The notes: generated from the letters alone by a model not told the origin. 22,550 bases of DNA from DASPKS01 sp035628035 (GCA_035628035.1 DASPKS010000150.1:1-22550); one strand, 5' to 3'. Counted from the first letter of the stretch, positions 6,917-14,240 are shown. Made by a program: numbers and translations.

Positions 6917-8251
6917 TCAGCGGGTGAACTCGGCGACGGTCACCCGCTCCCCCTGCTGGGTGAGCGTCCCCCGCTGGGAGTCTCGGAGCTGCCCGTCGAC
7001 GCGGACCTCCACCTCGTAGTCGGTCGAGGGCTCCCCGCAGGGGCTGAAGTACACGACCTCCACGCGGTACGTCCCCGACGGGGACTGCCCCGTCGGCCAG
7101 TACACGTTCTCGACGGGGGTCGTGGTAGCGCCGCATCCCGCATTGGCGTCGACGTCGAGCACGCCTCCGCTAGCCGCATTCCGGTGCGAGAAGTAGATCT
7201 CCTCGTTGGCGGGGTCGAACACGTGGAGGTCCACGTCGGACCCGTTGTTCCACCGGAGGGTGACCTGCACGTCGCCGGTGCCCAGCGTGGGCTCACCGGG
7301 CCGTTGCCCCCCTGGCTGCGAGATCGGCGGCCTGTTGCTCGCGCGGAAGGGCGAGGGCAGGATGCCCTCTTGGATGGCAAGGCCGACCCCGACCACCCCC
7401 ACGATGATGACGGCCACCCAGCCTGCCGGCGACAGGCATCCCTTCGCCGTTGCGCCGCGGGACCCGCCCGTCGGGAGCCTGCTCGGGGTGGGGGGCGGGA
7501 CGGGCGGAGACGGAGGCATGGGGTACCCTCCCCCCCCGGGGTAGCCCTGGTATCCGCCGGGCGGCTGTCCACCGCCCGGATAGCCCGGAGGATAGCCGGG
7601 GTAGCCGCTGGGCGGCGGGGTGCCTGGGGGCGTGACCGGCGGTGGAGGGCTCCCGCCCGGGTAGGGTGGCGTGCCGTAGGGAGGCGGTGGGGTCGTCCCC
7701 GACGACGGGGCCCCGCCCGGATAGGCCCCGGTGGTCGTGGTGCCGCCTCCGCTCGGCGGCGTCCCTCCGCTTGGAGGGGGCTGGCTTCCCGCTGGGCCTC
7801 CCCCTTGCCCCGGTGGTGTGGGCGCACGCGAGGCCGCTTTCGCAGCGGCTCGGAGCCCGGAGAGCTTGGAGCAGAGCCCCCCGGCGTCGGCGAAGTTGGG
7901 GTCCAGCCGGAACAGCTTGCCGAGGAGGTCCTGCGCCTGCTCCCAGGCCTGCTCGGCCACGAAGCCCTTGGCCTCCTCGTAGAGCTGCTCGAGGAACGCG
8001 CGGGACTCGGTGGTCGGCGCCGGGCGCAGGACCAGCTCGGACCCGTCGGGGATGCCTGCCTGCTCCAACGTCTCCACGTCGGGGAGCACCCGGTTGTCGT
8101 GGCGGTGGACCAGCTCGTACCGCAACTCGCCGGGGAGCGCGAGGCGCTCGGCCAGCAGGGCGACGAGCGAGCGAACGGCCCGGTCCCGCGGGAGCAGTTG
8201 CGACCACTGGTATCCCGAAGGGTCGAGGACCCTGTACACGGTCTCATTCAT
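6917..8251 (-). CDS. Membrane protein: ubiquitin-like N-terminus, helical (TPR-like) region, Pro/Gly linker, DUF2135/YfaP-like C-terminus
   Basis: 444 residues without a signal peptide. Residues 2-77 look like a small ubiquitin-like (EsaB/YukD-type beta-grasp) domain: YRVLDPSGYQWSQLLP, VRSLVALLAERLALP, YELVHRHDNRVLPDVETLEQ, GIPDGSELVLRP. Residues 82-140 are helical and TPR-like (FVAEQAWEQAQDLLGKLFRLDPNF). A low-complexity Pro/Gly/Tyr linker (about 143-265) precedes one transmembrane helix (277-294, GWVAVIIVGVVGVGLAIQ). The C-terminal domain (about 325-444) resembles DUF2135/YfaP: VQVTLRWNNGSDVDLHVFDP, then SGGVLDVDANAGC, VENVYWPTGQSPSGTYRVEV and YEVEVRVDG. Topology is likely N-in, C-out. The ATG at 8251 is chosen because the ubiquitin-like fold starts there and a promoter-like sequence lies just upstream. 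Function unknown; the N-terminal fold is inferred by pattern. Confidence 0.8.
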   Translation of the reverse strand: MNETVYRVLDPSGYQWSQLLPRDRAVRSLVALLAERLALPGELRYELVHRHDNRVLPDVETLEQAGIPDGSELVLRPAPTTESRAFLEQLYEEAKGFVAEQAWEQAQDLLGKLFRLDPNFADAGGLCSKLSGLRAAAKAASRAPTPPGQGGGPAGSQPPPSGGTPPSGGGTTTTGAYPGGAPSSGTTPPPPYGTPPYPGGSPPPPVTPPGTPPPSGYPGYPPGYPGGGQPPGGYQGYPGGGGYPMPPSPPVPPPTPSRLPTGGSRGATAKGCLSPAGWVAVIIVGVVGVGLAIQEGILPSPFRASNRPPISQPGGQRPGEPTLGTGDVQVTLRWNNGSDVDLHVFDPANEEIYFSHRNAASGGVLDVDANAGCGATTTPVENVYWPTGQSPSGTYRVEVVYFSPCGEPSTDYEVEVRVDGQLRDSQRGTLTQQGERVTVAEFTR

Positions 8252-8288
8252 GGCATACGGCCGTTGGATGAGCGAGGGCCGCGGGCGG

Positions 8289-8319
8289 AGTATAGGGCTT
8301 GCGTTCCAATGGTTTGCAA
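8289..8319 (-). promoter_or_regulatory. Promoter-like sequence for the DUF2135-type membrane protein gene
   Basis: Read on the minus strand, TTGCAA (8314-8319) and TATACT (8289-8294) are 19 bases apart, close to a sigma70-type -35/-10 arrangement. The start codon at 8251 would leave a leader of about 30 nt. It is an AT-containing island in otherwise GC-rich sequence. Confidence 0.4.
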
Positions 8320-8349
8320 CGCGCCCACGCCCTACGCCATACACATAAA

Positions 8350-8389
8350 CGGCGCGGCCCCGCTTCCCGGAGGAGGCAGGGCCGCGCCG
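8350..8389 (-). terminator. Terminator of the cupredoxin gene
   Basis: CGGCGCGGCCC (8350-8360) pairs with GGGCCGCGCCG (8379-8389), an 11-bp perfect stem with an 18-base loop. On the minus strand the hairpin is followed by UUUAUGUGU. It begins 17 bases after the cupredoxin stop codon. Confidence 0.75.
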
Positions 8390-8405
8390 CTCGTTATGGC
8401 CGGAC

Positions 8406-9032
8406 TCACCGCACGTGCGTGACGCGGCGGGACAGCCGCAGCCCGGCGCCGGCGATGCGCACGAGGTAGGTCCCGCTCGGGAGGTCGCCCGGGGCCCACT
8501 CCACCTGCACGGGGGTGCCGGCGGGGACGGTCGCGTCGTACAGGACGGCGACCTCACGGCCGCCGAGGTCATACACCGCCACGCGGACACGCTCGGTGCG
8601 AGACGGTGTCATCGAGAACCGCGTCACGTCGCGGAACGGGTTAGGCGCGGCCTCGCTGACTGCCGCGCCCTCGGGCACCTCGTCGGCCGATCCGGACGTG
8701 CCTTGCACGGTAATGGTCCCGCTCATCGTGGGGCCATGCACGCCACAATCGTAGGTGTACTCGCCGGCGGTCTCGAATCCGAAGGTGTAGACCCATGCGC
8801 CGCCCCCGTGCTGGGGGTTGCCGAACCCGGCGGGCGGCGTAGGCGGGGGGGTGGTCTCGTGCACGTTGTGGATCCCCGCCGTGTTCTCCCACCGCACGGA
8901 GTCGCCCTCCATGATGGTGAGGTCCGACGGGTCGAAGAAGAAGTTGCCCACCAGGACAGTATGCGTCGTGGGCTGGGCGGCTGCGAGGGGAGCTAGCGTG
9001 AGGGCCGCTGCGAGGCAGACGAGAAGGCGCAT
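8406..9032 (-). CDS. Secreted cupredoxin (plastocyanin-like) with T9SS sorting domain
   Basis: Exported protein of 208 residues. The signal peptide (1-19) ends in LAAA before QPTTH. Residues 23-110 form a small cupredoxin: VGNFFFDPSDLTIMEGDSVRW, a first-ligand loop GIHNVHET (His55 most likely, His58 also available), and the C-terminal ligand loop YDCGVHGPTM with Cys96, His99 and Met103. This is a complete type 1 copper ligand set, so a blue copper electron carrier or copper-binding surface protein is predicted. Residues 126-208 are a T9SS sorting domain (APNPFRDVTRFSM, VRVAVYDLGGREVAVL, LPSGTYLVRIAG), implying export across the outer membrane. ATG at 9032 follows a C-rich tract. A gap of 83 bp separates it from msrB on the same strand; it has its own terminator. 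Electron donor or acceptor unknown. Confidence 0.9.
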   Translation of the reverse strand: MRLLVCLAAALTLAPLAAAQPTTHTVLVGNFFFDPSDLTIMEGDSVRWENTAGIHNVHETTPPPTPPAGFGNPQHGGGAWVYTFGFETAGEYTYDCGVHGPTMSGTITVQGTSGSADEVPEGAAVSEAAPNPFRDVTRFSMTPSRTERVRVAVYDLGGREVAVLYDATVPAGTPVQVEWAPGDLPSGTYLVRIAGAGLRLSRRVTHVR

Positions 9033-9054
9033 GGGGGTCTAGAGCGAGGAGAGG

Positions 9055-9066
9055 GGAAAGTAGGAC
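9055..9066 (-). promoter_or_regulatory. Promoter-like TACTTTCC upstream of the cupredoxin gene
   Basis: On the minus strand, GTCCTACTTTCC lies 23-34 bases upstream of the ATG at 9032. TACTTTCC partly fits the Bacteroidota -7 consensus TAnnTTTG. A closely similar string precedes the plus-strand gene at 18359. No convincing -33 element is seen. Confidence 0.25.
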
Positions 9067-9115
9067 ATGCCGTCCATTCACTCCAGGGGGCAGAGAAATG
9101 CCCCGCTTGTTTGCG

Positions 9116-9562
9116 CTATGCGCGCGCTTCCCCCCGCACTTCTGCGGGGTCCATGTCCTTGTCGAGCGTGAGGGACGCGGAGTTGATGCAATAGCGGAGG
9201 CCGGTCTTGTCTCGCGGCCCGTCGGGGAAGACGTGGCCGAGGTGCCCCCCACAGACGGCGCACGTCGCCTCGACGCGGTGCATCCCGTAGGAGCGGTCGT
9301 CGTGAAGGGCGATGTTGCCTTGGTCCACGGCGTCCCAGAAGGACGGCCACCCCGAACCGGAGTCGTACTTCTCGTCGGAGGTGAACAGCGGGGTGCCACA
9401 CCCCGCGCAGCGGTACACGCCGCGCTCCTTCACGTCGTTGTAGGTGCCGGTGAAGGCAGGCTCAGTGCCCTTCTCGCGGAGGACGCGGTACTGCTCGGGG
9501 GTCAGGCGGGCGCGCCACTCCTCGTCTGTCTTCGGGAGGTCACGCTGGGCGTCGTCGTTCAT
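9116..9562 (-). CDS. msrB: Peptide-methionine (R)-S-oxide reductase
   Basis: MsrB, 148 residues, close to the usual family size. It reduces the R-epimer of methionine sulfoxide in proteins using thioredoxin or similar donors. Diagnostic features: LTPEQYRVLREKGTEPAFTG near the N-terminus; two zinc CxxC pairs, Cys52/Cys55 (CAGC) and Cys101/Cys104 (CAVC); SGSGWPSFW; GHLGHVFPDGP; and the catalytic Cys125 in RYCINSASL. There is no signal peptide, so it acts in the cytoplasm. The start at 9562 gives the usual short leader before the conserved core. The gene lies 54 bp downstream of the eRF1-like gene on the same strand, so co-transcription is plausible. No canonical terminator follows, only a 6-bp hairpin GGGGCA/TGCCCC at 9087-9104. 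Confidence 0.96.
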   Translation of the reverse strand: MNDDAQRDLPKTDEEWRARLTPEQYRVLREKGTEPAFTGTYNDVKERGVYRCAGCGTPLFTSDEKYDSGSGWPSFWDAVDQGNIALHDDRSYGMHRVEATCAVCGGHLGHVFPDGPRDKTGLRYCINSASLTLDKDMDPAEVRGEARA

Positions 9563-9616
9563 GGGGAGGGGAGGTTAGGGAACGTTCAACGTCCCGGCGG
9601 GCCCGCGGCGTTCCGC

Positions 9617-10708
9617 TCAGTAGCGGAGGAGCGCGGCGACGTGGCCGACTTCGGTGAGCGCATCGAAGGGGTCGGTGAAGTCCACGTCGGCGCCGGTCCG
9701 CTCGGCCCGCTCGACGAGCGCCTCCACGAGGTCGACCTCGAACACGTCGGCGGAGCCACAGCGCTGGCACGTCCGCGGCGTCCCGTGGACGACATGCGCG
9801 CAGGCGCGGCACTTCGTGCCTCCGAACGTCGCCTCGCGGTCGAGGAGGATGGCCTCCACACGAGCCTGCTCGACGGCCTCCAGCACGCGCGTTGCCCCCG
9901 ACACGGCGAGCCCGTCGTGGAAGAGCTGCTCGCGGATCTCGTCCCACAGCCGCCGCTCGGCCGCGCGCTCGCCCTCGAAGTAGACGGCGAAGGCGGCCTC
10001 CAGCGTCTCCTCTTCGGTCCCGCCGGTGGGGACGGCGCGGGTGCCGGCGAGCTTGTCGGCGAGGGCCGGCGGCAGCCGCTCCACGACGGCGCGGACGGAC
10101 TCGTCGGCACCGAGGACCACGAGGCGGGCGTAGGGACGCTCGCGGTCGAGCTCGGCGAGGGCCTCCCCCACCTCCTCGGCGTACTGCTCGAGCTGCTTGT
10201 CGCGGCGGCGCGCGTACCGCTTCTGGCTCCAGCCCCCCACCTTCACCCGGTTCTTGACGTCGCCGCGCACGCGGCCCTCCTCCTCTGCCTCCGCCGACGA
10301 GACCACGTAGAGGCGGGCGGCCGTGCTGTCGACGAGCGCGAGCGCGAAGTCCTCGTACTCGTCGCGCAGCTCGGCAATGGGGCGGATGTAAGGGGCGTCA
10401 CCCACCCACACGCGGTCCTCGACCGCAACGGGTAAGGGGTAGGCCCGCGCGAAGTCGTTGGCCCAGCACGCGAAGACGGCCAGCGCCTCGGCGTCCTTCG
10501 GGAAGTCTGCTAGGAGCGGCTCGGCGAGCCTCAGGCTCTCCTCGAAGTGCGCGAGCTCATCGGGCTCGTCGACGAGGAGCGCGCGGATCGTCTTGAACCG
10601 GTGCTCCAGCCCGGAGGCTGCGTCAGGACCGGAGAGGTAGATGGAGAGGAAGGCGCGCTCCGGGCCGTGCATCTCGGCCAAGTCGCGGAGAGGGACCGCG
10701 TCGATCAT
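9617..10708 (-). CDS. Bacterial archaeo-eukaryotic release factor 1-like protein (baeRF/VLRF1 relative)
   Basis: 363-residue cytoplasmic protein with a three-part layout like eRF1-derived bacterial families. An N-terminal alpha/beta region (1-115) has FLSIYLSGPDA. The central domain (about 118-225) has FALALVDSTAARLYVVSS followed by a loop with GGWSQ at 158-162 and an Arg-rich helix (KRYARRRDKQLEQYAEEV). The GGWSQ lies where eRF1 carries its catalytic GGQ and VLRF1 its Gln. The C-terminal domain (about 226-363) contains a zinc-ribbon CRAC (300-303) and CQRC (314-317). In related families the Gln loop is thought to hydrolyse peptidyl-tRNA on stalled or split ribosomes; a ribosome rescue or quality-control role here is inference. 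Start ATG at 10708 follows a C-rich tract (CATTCCCCCAC). msrB follows 54 bp later; rpsA lies upstream but is separated by a strong terminator. Confidence 0.8.
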   Translation of the reverse strand: MIDAVPLRDLAEMHGPERAFLSIYLSGPDAASGLEHRFKTIRALLVDEPDELAHFEESLRLAEPLLADFPKDAEALAVFACWANDFARAYPLPVAVEDRVWVGDAPYIRPIAELRDEYEDFALALVDSTAARLYVVSSAEAEEEGRVRGDVKNRVKVGGWSQKRYARRRDKQLEQYAEEVGEALAELDRERPYARLVVLGADESVRAVVERLPPALADKLAGTRAVPTGGTEEETLEAAFAVYFEGERAAERRLWDEIREQLFHDGLAVSGATRVLEAVEQARVEAILLDREATFGGTKCRACAHVVHGTPRTCQRCGSADVFEVDLVEALVERAERTGADVDFTDPFDALTEVGHVAALLRY

Positions 10709-10772
10709 GTGGGGGAATGGCGAAGGGGGCGCTGAGAGCCTGGACCGGCGGCGACGGTTCCCTCTCCAAAAA

Positions 10773-10800
10773 GGGCGGCGCCCCGCGTGGAGCGCCGCCC
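10773..10800 (-). terminator. Rho-independent terminator of rpsA
   Basis: On the minus strand GGGCGGCGC (10792-10800) pairs perfectly with GCGCCGCCC (10773-10781), 10-base loop, followed immediately by UUUUUGGAGAG. It lies 22 bases after the rpsA stop. A textbook intrinsic terminator in this GC-rich DNA. Confidence 0.9.
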
Positions 10801-10822
10801 TCGATCATGGGGAGCGGAGTCC

Positions 10823-13162
10823 TCAGCCCTCCTCGCCCGCGCCCTTCTCGGCAGCGTCGGGCTCAGCGGGCTCCTCGGCCGGGGCGTCGACCGCCGGCGC
10901 GCCCGCGGCCGCCGCTTCGGCCTCACCCATCTGGTCGCGGAGGGCGGCCAGCCCGGAGAGCTCGCCGAGCGTGGCCGGCCCGGTGTTCCCGCGCGCGTAC
11001 TCCTCGACGGCGCGGCGCTCCTCGTTCCGCGTCTTCGACTTCGTCGTGCGGGTGGCCTCGCGCTCGGCCCGCTCGGCGGCCCGCTTCTTCGCCGTCTGGC
11101 TGAGCACGATCACGCGCTCGTCGCGGTCGAGGCGGAGCACCTGGAGGTCGAGCGTCTCGCCTACCTGGTAGCTGTCCGACGGCTTCCCGGCGCGCTCGAG
11201 GTGGCTCGCTGGGACGAACCCCTCGGCCTCCAGTGGGAGCTCGACGACGAGCCCGCCGTCGTTGATCTCGGTGACGGTCCCCGGGGTGTCCGTCCCTTCC
11301 GCGTAGACCTGGGCGTACTGCTGCCACGGGTCGGTCATGACCTGCTTGTGGCCGAGCGAGATCCGCCGCTGCGCCACGTCGATGTCGAGCACGACGACGT
11401 CGAGCTCGTCGCCCTTCTTGACGATCTCGCCGGGGTGCTTCACCCGCTTCGTCCACGAGAGGTCGGAGACGTGGACAAGCCCGTCGATCCCCGGCTCGAT
11501 CTCGACGAAGGCGCCGAACGTGGTCAGGTTGCGGACCTTCCCTCGCGTGACCGTCCCCACGGGGTACCGCTCGATGAGCCCCTCCCACGGGTCGGGCTCG
11601 AGCTGCTTCATCCCGAGGGAGATCTTCTTCTCGTCGTGGTCGATCTTGAGGATCTTCACCTCGACCATCTGCCCGAGCTGGACCCGCTGCGTCGGGTGCT
11701 TCACGTGCTCGGTCCAGCTCATCTCGGAGATGTGGACGAGGCCCTCGATCCCCTTCTCGAGCTCGACGAACGCGCCGTAGTCCGTGATGGAGACGACGCG
11801 GCCCTCGACGGTCTGCCCCTCGGCGTACCGCTCGGTGACCTGCTCCCACGGGTGCGGCTGGAGCTGCTTGAGGCCGAGCGAGATCCGCTGCCGCTCGCGG
11901 TCGTAGTCGAGCACGACCACGTTGAGCTTCTGGTCGAGCTCGATGACCTCGCTCGGGTGGCCCACGCGGCCCCACGAGAGGTCGGTGATGTGGAGGAGGC
12001 CGTCGACGCCGCCGAGGTCGACGAACACGCCGAAGTTGACGATGTTCTTGACCTGGCCCTCGAGCACCTGGCCGACCTCGAGCGTGTCGAGGATCTGCTG
12101 CCGCTGCTCCATGAGGTCCTTCTCGATGAGCGCCTTGTGGCTGACGACGACGTTCCCGTTCTGGGGGTTGATCTTGACGACCTTGAACTCCATCGTCTTC
12201 CCGAGGTAGGTGTCGAAGTCGCGCACGGGGCGGACGTCGACCTGGGAGCCCGGGAGGAAGGCCTCAGCGCCGAGGAGGTTCACGATCATGCCGCCCTTGA
12301 TGCGGCGGACGATCTGGCCCTCGAGGATACCGCTCGTCTCGAACGCCTCCTCGATCCGCCGCCAGCGGCGGAGGTCGTCGGCCTTCGTCTTCGAGAGGTT
12401 GAGCTGGCCGCGGCGGTCCTCGAGGCGGTCGACGTACACCTCGATCTCCTCGCCGACCTCGACCTCGTGCTCGAACTCGTTCTTCGCCACGACGCCGTCG
12501 CTCTTGAACCCGATGTCGACGACGATCTCCTTGTCGGTGATGGCGACGACGCGGCCGGGGACGATCTCGCCCTCGGCCACCTCGCTGAGCGAGGTCTCGT
12601 AGAGCTTGCGGAGGTCCTCGTCGGAGGTCATAGCGCCGTCGCCGCCGCTCTGCTTCTGCTCGAACTTCTCGAGCTCGGCGAGGGTGACGGTGCGGCCCTG
12701 GATCTCGCCGGTGTAGCCGAGGCGGCCCCGCGGGTGCATCCGCTCGAGGTCCTCGGCCGAACGGACCGAGGTGAGCACGGAGGCGCCCTCGGCGTCGGTG
12801 TCGGTGGGCGTGGGGGAAACGCGCTCGCGGACGGCGCCGACGGCGTCGCCGACCTTCTCGGTGACGGTCTCGGCCACGTCGGAAACGGTGTCCTTCACGC
12901 GGTCGGCGGCGTCGCCGGCCGTTTCAAGGGCGGAGCCAGCCACGTCCTTCACCTTCTCGGCAGCGGCGTCGATGGCCTCGGCGGCCTTCTCCGTGACGGT
13001 CTCTACGACCCCGCCGACGGTGTCCTTCACGCGGTCGAGGAGCGAGTCCCCGTCCGGAGTGTCGACGGTGGGGGCGGCCTCGGGGGCGAGGTCCGCTTCG
13101 GCAGTGGCGGTCTCAGGGGTTGCGCCCTCAGGCGCGTCGGGGCGGTTGGTGTCTTCAGCCAT
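10823..13162 (-). CDS. rpsA: 30S ribosomal protein S1 with amphipathic N-terminal extension
   Basis: 779-residue ribosomal protein S1, longer than the usual 550-630 residues. Six S1 (OB-fold) domains are visible: about 197-258, 277-343, 362-430, 448-518, 535-606 and 621-690. The middle ones are canonical (GQVKNIVNFGVFVDLGGVDG, LLHITDLSWGRVGHPSEV, SITDYGAFVELEKGIEGLVH). S1 binds mRNA and delivers it to the 30S subunit. The extra length is at the ends: residues 1-196 include an Ala/Val/Lys/Asp helical repeat region (about 40-118), with RVKDTVGGVVETVTEK (44-59) recurring as RVKDTVSDVAETVTEK (88-103), and the C-terminus ends in an Ala/Glu/Pro tail after residue 690. The ATG at 13162 (MAEDTNRPD) is chosen because the upstream frame is Arg/Pro-rich non-coding DNA. 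cmk lies 164 bp upstream on the same strand, the widespread cmk-rpsA order. Confidence 0.96.
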   Translation of the reverse strand: MAEDTNRPDAPEGATPETATAEADLAPEAAPTVDTPDGDSLLDRVKDTVGGVVETVTEKAAEAIDAAAEKVKDVAGSALETAGDAADRVKDTVSDVAETVTEKVGDAVGAVRERVSPTPTDTDAEGASVLTSVRSAEDLERMHPRGRLGYTGEIQGRTVTLAELEKFEQKQSGGDGAMTSDEDLRKLYETSLSEVAEGEIVPGRVVAITDKEIVVDIGFKSDGVVAKNEFEHEVEVGEEIEVYVDRLEDRRGQLNLSKTKADDLRRWRRIEEAFETSGILEGQIVRRIKGGMIVNLLGAEAFLPGSQVDVRPVRDFDTYLGKTMEFKVVKINPQNGNVVVSHKALIEKDLMEQRQQILDTLEVGQVLEGQVKNIVNFGVFVDLGGVDGLLHITDLSWGRVGHPSEVIELDQKLNVVVLDYDRERQRISLGLKQLQPHPWEQVTERYAEGQTVEGRVVSITDYGAFVELEKGIEGLVHISEMSWTEHVKHPTQRVQLGQMVEVKILKIDHDEKKISLGMKQLEPDPWEGLIERYPVGTVTRGKVRNLTTFGAFVEIEPGIDGLVHVSDLSWTKRVKHPGEIVKKGDELDVVVLDIDVAQRRISLGHKQVMTDPWQQYAQVYAEGTDTPGTVTEINDGGLVVELPLEAEGFVPASHLERAGKPSDSYQVGETLDLQVLRLDRDERVIVLSQTAKKRAAERAEREATRTTKSKTRNEERRAVEEYARGNTGPATLGELSGLAALRDQMGEAEAAAAGAPAVDAPAEEPAEPDAAEKGAGEEG

Positions 13163-13226
13163 GGGGTGGGTCCGGTGCGCGGTCGGTGCCTGGCCGGAAG
13201 GCCGGGGTCGAGAGGGACGGCGCACC
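13163..13226 (-). promoter_or_regulatory. Foldable rpsA mRNA leader
   Basis: On the minus strand GGTGCGC (13220-13226) can pair with GCGCACC (13174-13180), enclosing an inner hairpin GGCC-uucc-GGCC (13192-13203). The structure ends 11 bases before the rpsA start codon. S1 is autoregulated through its leader in some proteobacteria, so this is a candidate autoregulatory structure, inferred from pairing only. The rest of the cmk-rpsA gap (13227-13326) shows nothing I can name. Confidence 0.35.
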
Positions 13227-13326
13227 GTGTGGAGTCTGGGGGTGGGTTCCGCCGGACGGCCTCTCGGTGCCACCTCGACGGGGTGAGGGTTTAGTGAGTA
13301 GGGATGGAAATCCGGCGTGGGGCCGG

Positions 13327-14028
13327 TCAGGGCCGGGCGGCAGCCGAAGGCTGAGGTGCCCGTTCTCGGATGAGCGCGAGGACGCGCTCGACCTGCTCCT
13401 CTACCGAGAGCGCCGTCGTGTCTAGGAGGACGGCGTCTTCGGCGGGGCGGAGCGGGGCGAGGGCGCGCTCGCTATCGCGACGGTCGCGGGCGTCGAGCTC
13501 CTCCGAAACCCGATCCAGCGCGGGGGTCTCCCCCACCTGGGCGTCGAGCTCGGCGTGGCGGCGGCGCGCGCGGGCGTCGAGGTCAGCAGTCATGAACACT
13601 TTGACGTCGGCGTCGGGGAAGACCACGGTGCCGATGTCGCGCCCCTCAAGCACCACACCACCACCGGTTTCGGCCTGCTGCCGCGCGATGCGGCGCTGGG
13701 CCTCCACGAGGGCGGCGCGGACCGGCGCGAGCGCGCTGGCGCGGCTGGCGGCGTCGGCGACCTCGGGCGTGCGGAGGCGGTCGGTCACGTCGCGGCTGCC
13801 GAGCACCACGCGTGATCCCTCCGGCGCCGGCACGAGGTCCACGGCGGCTTCGCGCAGGAGCACCCCGGCGGCCTCGTCGGTGAAGGGCCGGCCCGCTTCG
13901 AGGAAGGCGAGACCGATGGCGCGGTACATCGCCCCCGTATCGAGGTAGAGCCAGCCCATGCGCTCGGCGACGCGGCGGGCCGTGGTGCTCTTGCCCGAGC
14001 CCGCCGGGCCGTCAATCGCTACGATCAC
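13327..14028 (-). CDS. cmk: Cytidylate kinase
   Basis: CMP/dCMP kinase of 233 residues, of usual length; transfers phosphate from ATP to CMP or dCMP in pyrimidine nucleotide synthesis, in the cytoplasm. P-loop GPAGSGKS at residues 7-14; the CMP-binding segment YLDTGAMYRAIG at 28-39; the VTDRLRTPEV segment with following Ser/Arg typical of bacterial CMP kinases (81-96); VVLEGRDIGTVVFPDADVK (125-143); and the lid arginines RARRRHAEL plus DRRDSERALAPL (182-193). The first codon is GTG (CAC at 14026-14028 on the plus strand) directly before IVAIDGPAG; no ATG lies closer. It is upstream of rpsA on the same strand. No Shine-Dalgarno is seen; the leader is C-rich. Confidence 0.96.
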   Translation of the reverse strand: MIVAIDGPAGSGKSTTARRVAERMGWLYLDTGAMYRAIGLAFLEAGRPFTDEAAGVLLREAAVDLVPAPEGSRVVLGSRDVTDRLRTPEVADAASRASALAPVRAALVEAQRRIARQQAETGGGVVLEGRDIGTVVFPDADVKVFMTADLDARARRRHAELDAQVGETPALDRVSEELDARDRRDSERALAPLRPAEDAVLLDTTALSVEEQVERVLALIRERAPQPSAAARP

Positions 14029-14240
14029 GCGGGCGTGGGGCTTGGGGAGCCGGTCAAACTACTCCCAAATCCCCGCCTCATTACGCGTTTGGGCCATGAA
14101 AATGAGGCAAGGAGCCAAGGGCACCCAGCCGTGCACTATTTCTTCACCGCCGCGTAACAATCCGGCAGGGCGCCCCGTTTCCCGGGCATCCCCCAGTGCC
14201 TCGAGGATGTTGAGGCAGGGGGTTCTCCGTAGCCGAATGT

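Noticed and set aside
7480..7830. Repetitive Pro/Gly-coding DNA that looks like a tandem-repeat array or CRISPR
   Set aside because: It is in frame within the membrane protein gene and encodes its low-complexity linker; units are irregular and there are no spacers.
9087..9104. Hairpin GGGGCA/TGCCCC as a terminator for msrB
   Set aside because: Only 6 bp, no U-run on the minus strand; mentioned under msrB but not called as a terminator.
10709..10822. Possible small gene between rpsA and the eRF1-like gene
   Set aside because: The interval is filled by the rpsA terminator and presumably the promoter of the next gene; the open frames there are short and overlap the hairpin.
10787..13294. An 835-codon open frame on the plus strand opposite rpsA
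   Set aside because: Asp/Leu/Val/Glu-rich antisense product; its apparent repeats mirror the S1 domains on the other strand.
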